Of a stretch of DNA of 64,000 bases, positions 33,348 through 40,859 are shown one piece after another; position 1 is the first letter of the stretch, and every line of letters starts with the position of its first letter. Origin of the DNA: Amycolatopsis sp. WQ 127309. GTDB lineage: Bacteria; Actinomycetota; Actinomycetes; Mycobacteriales; Pseudonocardiaceae. The stretch is taken from NCBI RefSeq assembly GCF_023023025.1, contig NZ_CP095481.1:6709001-6773000 (forward strand), written 5' to 3'. The notes under the pieces were generated by a model. It was not told the origin of the DNA. It worked only from the letters and a program-made list of their open reading frames with translations, and did no database searches. Made by a program: the position numbers and the translations under genes.

Positions 33348-35201
33348 TCAGGAGCGGCAGAGCAGCGCGTCCGGCGTCCGGTTCGAGCCGACGCGGCCGG
33401 TGTAGGCCACCCCGGCGACGTACTCGCCCGGGGCGCACTGGCCCTTGTAGCTGCCCGAGGCGAAGTCGCCCCCGAGGTCGCCGGCCGGGCGGTTGTCGCC
33501 GCGGTCGAACCAGACCGTGCGGCCGGTGCGGCCCAGCGGGGTCGCCGACTTGCCGCACAGCACGGCCGAGACCGCCGCACCCTGCACGCTGTAGCCGACC
33601 ACCGCGTGGACGGCCGGGCACTGCAGCTTGGTGTAACCGGACGCCCAGTCCGTGTCCACAAAGGACTCGTCGCGGACTGCCGCGTACCCGGACGGCACCG
33701 GGAGCGTGCCCGCGCACAGGCCGCGGTTGCCGGTGTGGGCGAGACCGGTGAGGCGCTGGCCGTCGGGGCAGACGCCCTTGCGCGCGCCGGGATTCCAGTC
33801 CGGCAGCGCGCGGACCGCGCGGGACTCCTGGAAGTCGCCGTAGTCCAGGTTCAGCATCGACCAGCGGCCGGCCTGCGGGATCGGGCCGGTGCGCGACGGC
33901 GCGCCCACCAGCCGCTGCCACGCCGGGCCGCGCCAGTCCCGGCCGTCGAGCACGTCGATGCGGTTCCCGGCGCTGTCCCACGCGAGCAGCGACCAGCCGT
34001 CGCCCGTGCCACCGGTCTGGAAGCCGACCGCGGGCCAGTAGGCGAAGTCCGTGTCGGTCTCGGCGAGGTAGTTCACGAAGGTCTCGAAGAACGCGCGGGA
34101 CGCCGGGTCGGTGGTGTTGCGGCCCTCGCCGAACTCGCTGATCCACAGCGGCGCGGTGTAGTGCTTGCCGGTGTCCTGCTCGACGAAGAACGCCTGCCGG
34201 TACAGGGTGTCGCGCAGCTCCTGGGGTGACAGGTCGCGGTAACGCGGGTCGTGGGTTTCGCCGATGCCGGTCGCGCCGGAGTGGTTCGGCCCGGTGTAGC
34301 CGTAGAAGTGCGCCGAATAGACCAGCTTCCCGGAGTCCACGAGCGTGTGCGACAGCGTCCGGGCGGGTTCGAGGGTGGGCCGGCCGTGCGCGAAGCCGTC
34401 GATCGGCAGGCCGGTCCAGTTGATGCCCTCGACGATCATCAGCAGGTCCGGGTTCGCCTCGGTCAGGATGCGGTCGGCGACCTGCTGGCTCGCGCGCTGC
34501 CAGTCCTTGTCGTTGCCCCAGCCCCAGTTGGGGTCGTCGAAGGTGTTGCGGCGGACCTCGTTGTACAGGTCGGCGCCGGCCACCCGCTTGTTCGCGGCGT
34601 AGCGCCGCGCCATGAACAGCCAGTCGTCCTGCCACTGCTGCTCGGTCTGCGCGGTGTTCCAGCGCTCGTTGCCGTCGAGACCGCAGCACCAGCGCGACGT
34701 CGTGGTGTGGTTGTTGAGGATCACGGCGAACCCGCGCGCGGTCAGCCGCTCGACGACGCGGTCGTAGACCTGCAGTGGCGTCTTGCCGCGCAGGTCCGGG
34801 TTGGCCGGCAGGTCGGGCACCGGCGTCGCGTCGTGGATCATCGCGTTGGAGAACTGCAGCCGCACGCTGGTGAGGCCCAGCTGCGCGAGCCCGTCGATGA
34901 CGGTGTCGATCGACGCGCGGTCGAGCCCGAGCGGCGTCTGGTAGGCGATCTCGCCGGCGTGGTGGTTGGCCGGATCGCCGACGTCGCCCGACCCGGTCCA
35001 GGTGCCGCTCGCGCCGTGCCAGTTGGCGGCCTTCAGCTTGAACCGGTTGCCCGCCGCGTCGACGATGTAGCGGCCGCGGGTGCTGAGCGGGCCGGCCCAG
35101 GGCGCCGGATCCGCGTGGGCGGGATCCGGCGCCGCCGCGGAGATCGGGGCGACGACGCCGGTGGCCAGCAACGCGGTGAGCAGCGCACTCATGATCCTCA
35201 C
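33348..35201 (-). CDS. Secreted GH5-family glycosidase with C-terminal Cys-rich repeats
   Basis: A 617-residue exported protein with a signal peptide (SALLTALLATGVVAPISAAA). The catalytic domain (about 40-440) is glycoside hydrolase family 5: the acid/base Glu215 lies in DLYNEVRR and the nucleophile Glu356 in WISEFGEG. Endoglucanase- or mannanase-type activity is possible. Residues about 455-617 hold three short modules, each bounded by a CP- or CAP-type cysteine and a terminal LC, with V-x-G and TG motifs between. These modules may bind carbohydrate or stabilise the protein (inference). The GTG at 35201 and ATG at 35192 are alternative starts. Confidence 0.85.
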   Translation of the reverse strand: MRIMSALLTALLATGVVAPISAAAPDPAHADPAPWAGPLSTRGRYIVDAAGNRFKLKAANWHGASGTWTGSGDVGDPANHHAGEIAYQTPLGLDRASIDTVIDGLAQLGLTSVRLQFSNAMIHDATPVPDLPANPDLRGKTPLQVYDRVVERLTARGFAVILNNHTTTSRWCCGLDGNERWNTAQTEQQWQDDWLFMARRYAANKRVAGADLYNEVRRNTFDDPNWGWGNDKDWQRASQQVADRILTEANPDLLMIVEGINWTGLPIDGFAHGRPTLEPARTLSHTLVDSGKLVYSAHFYGYTGPNHSGATGIGETHDPRYRDLSPQELRDTLYRQAFFVEQDTGKHYTAPLWISEFGEGRNTTDPASRAFFETFVNYLAETDTDFAYWPAVGFQTGGTGDGWSLLAWDSAGNRIDVLDGRDWRGPAWQRLVGAPSRTGPIPQAGRWSMLNLDYGDFQESRAVRALPDWNPGARKGVCPDGQRLTGLAHTGNRGLCAGTLPVPSGYAAVRDESFVDTDWASGYTKLQCPAVHAVVGYSVQGAAVSAVLCGKSATPLGRTGRTVWFDRGDNRPAGDLGGDFASGSYKGQCAPGEYVAGVAYTGRVGSNRTPDALLCRS

Positions 35202-35271
35202 GCGCGGAGGCTAACGGGTGTTTCGCCCGGTTGTATACCGGCAGCCGGGTGCGGGCCCGCCGTTCGTCGGG

Positions 35272-36006
35272 TCAGCTCTCGAGCGGGGTCAGGCTGGGGG
35301 TTTCGCCCGGCCCGACGGGGAAGCAGGCCAGGAAGGTGACGCCGTCCCCCTGCGCGTCGAAGCGCGCGATGCGGGCCGCTTCGGGCTCGTAGAAGACGTC
35401 CCCGGGCGTGAGCACCGATTCCGGCTCGCCGTCGATCTGGTAGACGGCCGAACCGGTTTCGATGCTGCCGAAGACGGGTCCATTGTGGACGTGCAGCCCG
35501 GTGCCGAAGTCCGGCGCGATGGTGATGCGGCGCAGCTCGACGTAGTCGACCACGCGCGGTTCGGGGAGCCGCTGCTCCAGCACGAGCGTGCGCGTGACGG
35601 GCTCGGCCGGGACGGCCACGGGTTCGGCGGCGCTCACCGGTTCGGCGAACTCCGCCGTGGTCCCGTCTTCGGGGAGTTCCTCGATGGCGAGGTGCGTCAT
35701 CGACGTGGTGTCGGTGGCACCGTGCCAGTGCCATTCGCCAGGAGCGACGCGGACGGTGTCGCCGGGCCGGATCAGCTGGGCCGGACCGCCCCGGCGCTGG
35801 ACGTAGCCGGTGCCTTCGGTGACGACGAGCACCTGGCCGAGCGGGTGCCGGTGCCAGCGCGTACGCGCACCGGGGGCGAACTGCACGCGGTCGACCTGGG
35901 TGCGAGACGGCCCTTCGGGGACGGCGAGCGAGGTGACCCAAGCACTGCCGGTGATGACGTCGGCGGGCGCGGCGGCGGTGGCGGACGGAACGTGACGGAC
36001 GTGCAC
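35272..36006 (-). CDS. Two-domain cupin protein
   Basis: A 244-residue bicupin. The first cupin has RWHRHPLGQVLVVTEG (about 50-65) and WHWHGATDT. The second has GLHVHNGPVFGSIETG near 170. Both keep His metal ligands, so a metal-dependent dioxygenase, isomerase or sensor role is possible. It is the first gene downstream of a TetR gene read in the same direction, with 15 bases between them, and is probably controlled from the palindrome at 36594-36615. Confidence 0.8.
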   Translation of the reverse strand: MHVRHVPSATAAAPADVITGSAWVTSLAVPEGPSRTQVDRVQFAPGARTRWHRHPLGQVLVVTEGTGYVQRRGGPAQLIRPGDTVRVAPGEWHWHGATDTTSMTHLAIEELPEDGTTAEFAEPVSAAEPVAVPAEPVTRTLVLEQRLPEPRVVDYVELRRITIAPDFGTGLHVHNGPVFGSIETGSAVYQIDGEPESVLTPGDVFYEPEAARIARFDAQGDGVTFLACFPVGPGETPSLTPLES

Positions 36007-36021
36007 GGGAACTCCCCAGGT

Positions 36022-36585
36022 TCAACGGGTGTGGGCGGCGAGCAGCGAAAGGACGCCGGAGACGGCTTGGTCGAACGGTCCGGGTGCGGCGGCGGCGCGA
36101 GCCAGCACGTACCCGCCCTGCAGCACGGCGACGATGGTGGCGGCGAGCGCGGCGGTGTCCAGCGCGGCAGGCAGTTCTTGCGCGGCCCGGCCTTCGTCGA
36201 GGACCGCGGCGAGTTTGGCTTGCAGGAGAGTGAGGGTTTCGTCGACCGGAGCCCGCAGCTGCGGGTCGGCCACGATGTCGGGATCCTGCGTGAGCCGGCC
36301 GATGGGGCAGCCCCGCAGCACTTCGCGCTCACGACGCAGGTACGCGGTGACCCGTTCGACGGCGGTCCCGGGCCCGCGCAGCTGAGCGTCGGCCGCGGCG
36401 AGCAGCTCATCGGCACTACGCCGCACGGCGGCCAGCGCCAGCTCCCGCTTGCCGGCGAAGTGGTGGTACATGCTGCCCTGCCCGGCACCCGCGCGCTGCT
36501 GGATGGCTTTGGGGCTGGTGCCCACGTAACCGCGTTCCCACAACAGTTCCCGGGTGCTGTCGATCAGCTGGTCTCTCGTCCCCAT
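36022..36585 (-). CDS. TetR-family transcriptional regulator
   Basis: A 187-residue TetR protein. The helix-turn-helix is TSPKAIQQRAGAGQGSMYHH near residues 23-42. The C-terminal segment resembles the TetR_C subfamily of LmrA/YxaF regulators, with GCPIGRLTQDPDIV. ATG 36585 is chosen because the upstream extension would cross the operator palindrome. It is followed by the bicupin gene and very likely autorepresses both. Confidence 0.87.
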   Translation of the reverse strand: MGTRDQLIDSTRELLWERGYVGTSPKAIQQRAGAGQGSMYHHFAGKRELALAAVRRSADELLAAADAQLRGPGTAVERVTAYLRREREVLRGCPIGRLTQDPDIVADPQLRAPVDETLTLLQAKLAAVLDEGRAAQELPAALDTAALAATIVAVLQGGYVLARAAAAPGPFDQAVSGVLSLLAAHTR

Positions 36586-36593
36586 AGGTCGCA

Positions 36594-36615
36594 CTGTACA
36601 TACTAGTAGGTACAG
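36594..36615. promoter_or_regulatory. TetR operator palindrome
   Basis: CTGTACA-TACTAGTA-GGTACAG is a 22-bp palindrome with one mismatched pair, starting nine bases before the TetR start codon. Its length and position are typical of TetR operators. Confidence 0.75.
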
Positions 36616-36742
36616 AATCAATAGAGTGGGCCTGCGCCCGGGCTCGCCGTTGGTCGTGTTGGCCGCTCCGGTCAGCGTGTTTGCTGTTGGCGGTAGGGCC
36701 GTCGGCTGCGAACAGCCACCTCGGCCGCAGATGGCAACTCGG

Positions 36743-37001
36743 TCGCCGGGGTGGTCAACGCGGCATCCGAAGCGGCCGACACGGCGACCGGAAGGGCCGA
36801 CACGGCAACCGGAGCGGCCGACACGGTGACAGAAGGGCTAACACGGTGACCCGCGCGGCCGACACGGCAACCGGAGTGGCCAACACGGCAACCGGAGCGG
36901 CCAAGCGGCCAAGACGGCGTCCGGAGTGGCCAACTCGGCGACTGGAGCGGCCAACTCGGCAACCGGAGCGGCCAACTTCGCGTCCGGAGTGGCCAACACC
37001 G
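36743..37001. repeat. Degenerate 21-bp tandem repeat array (about 12 units)
   Basis: Units follow the consensus CAACCGGAGCGGCCAACACGG with variation. Most are exactly 21 bases, one is 20 and one pair is shortened to 17 and 12. The array fills most of the 450-base gap between the TetR (36585) and PadR (37036) 3'/5' ends. Because 21 is a multiple of three, all six frames stay open and encode low-complexity peptides, but none has a ribosome site or a family match. No promoter is visible in it. Confidence 0.85.
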
Positions 37002-37035
37002 CGGCTGGAAGGCGCGCAACGAAACCGTCGTGTGG

Positions 37036-37611
37036 TCAGGGTTTTGTCGGTTGCCTCACCTGCGTGCGGAGGTCCAGGGTGCGGAGGGCCTGCCGGCACC
37101 AGCGGAGGTTCTCGTGCTCGAATGACAAGCCGCGCATCAGCGTCAGGTACGGTCCGATCCGCTCCGCCTCCACCAGGTAGTCGTCTTCGAAGCGGCCGTC
37201 CAGCAGGCGTGTGCGGAGCTTCTCGTAGCGGGCGATCTTCGCCTCCGCCGCGGTCGCCCGCTCCTCGAGTGCGGTTCGGACGGCCGGTTCGTCGCCCGCA
37301 TCCACGGCCTGGACCTGCACCATCAGCTCGTCGCGGATCGTGCCGGGGCGGGGTGGAGCGGCCGTGAACTCGTGCAACGCCTCCCGGCCGGCTTCGGTCA
37401 GCGAGAACAGGCGCTTGTCGGGGCGTCGTTCCTGGTGGACGACCCGGGCGTGCACCAGGCCGGCGGCCGCCATCCGGTCCAGTTCGCGGTAGAGCTGCTG
37501 CGGGGTGGCCATCCAGAAGTTCGCCACGGACGCGTCGAACACCTTCGCGAGGTCGTAGCCCGACGCCTCGCCTTCGAGCAGCGCGGCCATCAGCGCGTTC
37601 CGCAGTGCCAC
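37036..37611 (-). CDS. PadR-family transcriptional regulator
   Basis: A 191-residue PadR protein. The N-terminal winged helix contains LLEGEASGYDLAKVFD and QQLYRELDRMAAAGLV. The C-terminal PadR dimerisation helices (Vir_act_alpha_C type) include AKIARYEKLRTRLLDGRFED. The GTG at 37611 is preceded by GGAGGGG six bases upstream. A palindrome at 37630-37649 covers the region just before it, and a related one precedes the SnoaL-like gene, so it probably regulates itself and that gene. Confidence 0.9.
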   Translation of the reverse strand: MALRNALMAALLEGEASGYDLAKVFDASVANFWMATPQQLYRELDRMAAAGLVHARVVHQERRPDKRLFSLTEAGREALHEFTAAPPRPGTIRDELMVQVQAVDAGDEPAVRTALEERATAAEAKIARYEKLRTRLLDGRFEDDYLVEAERIGPYLTLMRGLSFEHENLRWCRQALRTLDLRTQVRQPTKP

Positions 37612-37629
37612 CGGGTTCCCCTCCGTGAG

Positions 37630-37649
37630 CTAGTCAACGAATTGACTAG
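37630..37649. promoter_or_regulatory. PadR operator 1
   Basis: CTAGTCAA-CGAA-TTGACTAG is a perfect 8-4-8 palindrome between the PadR start and the SnoaL-like stop. It overlaps the last codons of the upstream gene. Confidence 0.7.
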
Positions 37650-38041
37650 GCGCCGACGGCCTCGCGCTGGATCTGCTCGAACTGTGCGGCCATCGCGGCC
37701 GAGAGCGCCTGGGCGGCCGAGAGCGGGCGCACCATCACCGTGAACTCGTCGATCAGGCCGTTCTCGTCCAGGTGCAGGAAATCGCAGCCCTCGACCGCGG
37801 TGTCGCCGATCCGGGCCTCGAAGACGAGGGCGTGGTCCCGGCCCCCGCCACCGTCGAGCTCCCGGACGTACCGGAAGTCCTCGAACACCCGGAGCACGCC
37901 GCGCAGGATCGCGGCGGTGATCGCCTTGCCCGGGTACGGCCGGAACGCCACCGGGCTCCGGAACACCACCTCCGGCGCCAGCGCGGCCGCCATGGCCTCG
38001 GGATCACGTGCCTCGACGGCCTGCCGGAAGCTGCTGCTCAC
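37646..38041 (-). CDS. SnoaL-like/NTF2-fold protein
   Basis: A 131-residue protein with the cone-shaped NTF2 fold pattern: an N-terminal helix pair (FRQAVEARDPEAMAAALAPE), VVFRSPVAFRPYPG and a C-terminal GLIDEFTVMVRPL. The GTG at 38041 follows GAGG. Such proteins may be small isomerases, hydrolases or ligand binders, and no catalytic residue can be named. It lies directly upstream of the PadR gene and shares its operator design. Confidence 0.78.
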   Translation of the reverse strand: MSSSFRQAVEARDPEAMAAALAPEVVFRSPVAFRPYPGKAITAAILRGVLRVFEDFRYVRELDGGGGRDHALVFEARIGDTAVEGCDFLHLDENGLIDEFTVMVRPLSAAQALSAAMAAQFEQIQREAVGA

Positions 38042-38051
38042 ATCGCACCTC

Positions 38052-38075
38052 GGGTAGTCAAAAAGTTGAGTACCC
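38052..38075. promoter_or_regulatory. PadR operator 2
   Basis: GGGTAGTCAA-AAAG-TTGAGTACCC is a 10-4-10 palindrome with one mismatched pair. It shares TAGTCAA-N4-TTGA(C/G)TA with operator 1 and lies 11 bases before the SnoaL-like start. Confidence 0.7.
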
Positions 38076-38092
38076 GTCCAGCTTAGAGGGTG

Positions 38093-38353
38093 CTACTCCG
38101 GCATGGTCACCGGATCGCGTTCGGACTCGGTCGTCCACAGCCAGGCGTCGTGCAGCGCGGCGATGAGCCGCTCGTCGTCCTCTTCGCTGGGCTCGTCGCC
38201 GACCGGCAGCCAGGTCTCCTCGGCCGGTGCGCCGTCCAGCTCGCGCCGGAGCACGATCCCGGTGTACTCGAACTCCGCGTCCGGGTCCGGATCGAGACTG
38301 ACATGACGTGGCTGAGCGGCCACATCGACCCGCCGAGCTCGACGTTCGCTCAT
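38093..38353 (-). CDS. Small acidic hypothetical protein (86 residues)
   Basis: A short soluble protein with a basic N terminus (MSERRARRV) and an acidic middle (DEPSEEDDERLIAALHDAWL). It has no recognised domain. Codon usage fits the genome. It stands alone between the PadR module and the SDR gene. Confidence 0.5.
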   Translation of the reverse strand: MSERRARRVDVAAQPRHVSLDPDPDAEFEYTGIVLRRELDGAPAEETWLPVGDEPSEEDDERLIAALHDAWLWTTESERDPVTMPE

Positions 38354-38463
38354 CGGCACCCCAGCCTTCCCGCGCGATACTGGACAGTCGCTGCGGCACC
38401 GGGACTCGTTACAACCGTGAGGGTAGAAATACCCTCGTGCGAGATGAATTCACCGGGTAGGGG

Positions 38464-39372
38464 TCACCCGACGGGGTACTCGACGGCCGTGAGCTCCTCC
38501 GAAACCTGCCACAGACGCCGCTGAAGCGCCAGGTCGTGGGACTGCGGGCTCGAGGCGACGACCTCCGGGTCGCCGCGGTAGCCGCCCAGCCCGTCGGGTC
38601 CGTAGTACTGGCCGCCGAGGGCGCCGGGGTCGGTGGCGGCACGCAGGATCGGCAGCGAGCCCCGCGCCGAGTCCTGGGTGAACAGGGGCGCGACCGCGGC
38701 GAAGACCCCGCGGAGGGCGGCGGGGGAGTTGCGCATCAGCTCGGTGCGGGCGACGCCCGGGTGGGCGGCGAGGGCGGCCGTGGTGCCGTGCGGCGCGAGC
38801 CGGCGCTGCAGCTCGTACCCGAACAGCAGGTTGGCGAGCTTGGACTGGCCGTAGGCCGCGACGCGGTCGTAGGAGTTCTCCCACTGCAGGTCGTCGAAGT
38901 GGATCGCGGCGCGGAGGCGGTGGGCGATGCTGGCGACCGCCACGACCCGCGAACCGGGGACCGGCAGCAGGAGGTCCAGCAGCAGGCCGGTGAGCGCGAA
39001 GTGCCCGAGGTGGTTCGTGCCGAACTGCAGCTCGAAGCCTTCGCGGGTGGTCTGCCGCGGCGGGTACATCACGCCGGCGTTGTTGATCAGCAGGTCGATC
39101 TTCGGCAACGCCGTGTGCAGCTCGGCCGCGGCGGTGCGCACCGACTCCAGTGACGCCAGGTCCAGCTCCTGCACGGTGACGTCGGCGCCGGCGCCGAAGC
39201 GGGCCGCCGCCTGCTTGCCCTTTTCGACGTCGCGGACGGCCAGCACCACCGACGCGCCGCGCTCGGCGAGCACCTGGGCGGTCTCGAAGCCGAGGCCGGT
39301 GTTGGCGCCGGTCACGACGGCCACGCGGCCCGTCTGGTCCGGGACGTCGCGGGCGGTCCAGTGTTCGGCCAT
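38464..39372 (-). CDS. Short-chain dehydrogenase/reductase (retinol dehydrogenase-like)
   Basis: A 302-residue SDR. TGANTGLG at residues 21-28 binds NAD(P), NNAGVMYPP is the structural motif, VASIA holds the catalytic Ser and YGQSK the Tyr-Lys pair. It is close to the WW-domain/retinol dehydrogenase-like SDR group common in actinomycetes. It is divergent from a TetR gene. A strong promoter (TTGACA-N17-TAACGT) with repeated operator half-sites drives it. Confidence 0.9.
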   Translation of the reverse strand: MAEHWTARDVPDQTGRVAVVTGANTGLGFETAQVLAERGASVVLAVRDVEKGKQAAARFGAGADVTVQELDLASLESVRTAAAELHTALPKIDLLINNAGVMYPPRQTTREGFELQFGTNHLGHFALTGLLLDLLLPVPGSRVVAVASIAHRLRAAIHFDDLQWENSYDRVAAYGQSKLANLLFGYELQRRLAPHGTTAALAAHPGVARTELMRNSPAALRGVFAAVAPLFTQDSARGSLPILRAATDPGALGGQYYGPDGLGGYRGDPEVVASSPQSHDLALQRRLWQVSEELTAVEYPVG

Positions 39373-39404
39373 GTCGGTCGCTCCTTCGGGTTCGGCCCTT
39401 GCGG

Positions 39405-39468
39405 ACCGGCGGTCTGTTATGTCTCCGACGTTAAAGAACCGTCGGTCTATTGTCAAGAGACTGCCGGT
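39405..39468 (-). promoter_or_regulatory. SDR promoter with three TetR half-sites
   Basis: On the minus strand TTGACA (39451-39456) and TAACGT (39428-39433) are 17 bases apart. The half-site ACCGNCNGTCT occurs at 39405-39415 and 39438-39448 and inverted at 39458-39468. The last two flank the -35. The divergent TetR is the likely repressor. Confidence 0.7.
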
Positions 39469-39505
39469 CTTTAACTCCGGGTGCAAGACGGTTACCCTGT
39501 GTCGC

Positions 39506-40171
39506 ATGACGTTCCAGCGGGCGCGCAGCGCGGAGCAGCGGGAGGAACGGCGCCGCAAGATCCTCGACACGGCGCTGGTGATGCTCGACGAGATGCCGGT
39601 GGCCGAGGTGAGCCTCAACGAGCTCAGCCGCCGGGTCGGGCTGGCCAAGTCGAACGTGCTGCGGTACTTCGAATCCCGCGAGGCCGTGCTGTTCGAGCTG
39701 CTGGACCAGGCACTGGGGGACTGGCTGCCCGACGTGGCGGCCGAGCTGGCCGCCGGCGTCGATCCCGGCCGGTCCGTGCGGGAGCGCGGTGACCGGCTGG
39801 CGGCGATCGTGGCGAATTCGCTGGCCGGGCGCACCGTGCTGTGCGACCTCATCAGCGCGCAGGCCGGTGTCCTGGAGCACAACGTCTCCGTCGACGTCGT
39901 CGTGCGCTACAAGCGATCCGCGCTCGCGAGCCTCGACGCCATGGTCGAGCTCTTCGCCCGGCACGTGCCGGAGGTCGGGGCCGCGGCGAAGCAGGTGTGC
40001 CTGCTGGCCATGATCCTGGCCGGTGGCCTCTCGACGCACTGCCGGCCCTCGGCCAGCACGCTCGCCGCGTACGCGACGGACCCGGCGCTCGCCGAGCTGC
40101 GGATCGACCTGGCCGCCTCCCTGGAACACGGCCTCGCCCTGCTGATCTCGGGGGCCGTGGCGCGGGGTTAG
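39506..40171 (+). CDS. TetR-family transcriptional regulator
   Basis: A 221-residue TetR protein with the helix-turn-helix VSLNELSRRVGLAKSNVLRY near residues 37-56 and the typical start of helix 4, FESREAVLFELL. It is divergent from the SDR gene, and the operator half-sites lie between them. It ends in a four-base overlap with the convergent TetR gene at 40168. Confidence 0.88.
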   Translation: MTFQRARSAEQREERRRKILDTALVMLDEMPVAEVSLNELSRRVGLAKSNVLRYFESREAVLFELLDQALGDWLPDVAAELAAGVDPGRSVRERGDRLAAIVANSLAGRTVLCDLISAQAGVLEHNVSVDVVVRYKRSALASLDAMVELFARHVPEVGAAAKQVCLLAMILAGGLSTHCRPSASTLAAYATDPALAELRIDLAASLEHGLALLISGAVARG

Positions 40172-40752
40172 CCCGCCGGCGTGGGGCTCGCGCTGGTCAG
40201 GGCGCGCAGTTCGGCCAAGACGTCGTCGGCGATGTCGGCCAGCGACCGCTCCTCGCCGTCGCGGATCCACTGCGTGAACGCGATCCCGAACACCGCGGTG
40301 ACCGACTGCCCGGCCAGCGAGGCCGCCGGATCGGCGACGCCCCGCGCGCGGAAGGCGTCGGCGAGCGTGGTGGCGAGGACGGCCATCTTGTGCAGTTCCC
40401 GTTCCTGCAGCGCGGGATTCCGGTCGATGACGGACTGGCGGGTGCGGGAGTGCGGCCGGCGCTCGTCCGGGAAGAAGGTGGACGCGGACTGCAGTGCGCC
40501 GGCGACGACCTCGATCGGCGACGCGTCCGGCGGCGCGGCCTCCATGCCGCTGAGGAACGCCTGCGCGAACAGCTCCTGCCCGTGGAAGAGCGCCTCGCGC
40601 TTGTCGGCGAAGTGGCGGAAGAACGTGCGCTCGGTCAGGCCGACGGACTGGGCGATCTCCGCCGCCGTCGTCTCTTCGAACCCGCGGGTGGCGAACAGCT
40701 CGAGCGCGGCCCGCTGCAGCCGCTCCGGGGTTCCCGGTTCCCAACGCACCAT
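40168..40752 (-). CDS. TetR-family transcriptional regulator
   Basis: A 194-residue TetR protein. The helix-turn-helix is TTAAEIAQSVGLTERTFFRH near residues 28-47, followed by FADKREALFHG. It is divergent from the epimerase-like gene at 40860, with a dense cluster of inverted repeats between them, so it is the probable regulator of that gene. Confidence 0.88.
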   Translation of the reverse strand: MVRWEPGTPERLQRAALELFATRGFEETTAAEIAQSVGLTERTFFRHFADKREALFHGQELFAQAFLSGMEAAPPDASPIEVVAGALQSASTFFPDERRPHSRTRQSVIDRNPALQERELHKMAVLATTLADAFRARGVADPAASLAGQSVTAVFGIAFTQWIRDGEERSLADIADDVLAELRALTSASPTPAG

Positions 40753-40770
40753 GCCGTCGAGTCTAGGTGA

Positions 40771-40830
40771 TGACAGCGACTGACTTCGGGAGTACGTTGA
40801 TGTCAGTCACCGACGTCAGTCGCTGACATC
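40771..40830. promoter_or_regulatory. Clustered inverted repeats (TetR operator region)
   Basis: tgacagcgactgac (40771-40784) and gtcagtcgctgaca (40815-40828) are exact reverse complements 30 bases apart. A second, overlapping pair, gatgtcag (40799-40806) and ctgacatc (40823-40830), shares the GTCAG core. Several GTCAGTC elements thus repeat on both strands in the divergent promoter. Confidence 0.65.
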
Positions 40831-40859
40831 GAGTTCGACCACAGAGGGAGTTACACCTC

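Noticed and set aside
36743..37001. CRISPR array
   Set aside because: The units are directly adjacent with no unique spacers, they vary in sequence, and no cas genes are in the window.
36672..37019. Repeat-rich protein on the minus strand (recurring S-W-P-L units)
   Set aside because: It follows from the 21-bp DNA repeat, which keeps every frame open. There is no ribosome site and no family match.
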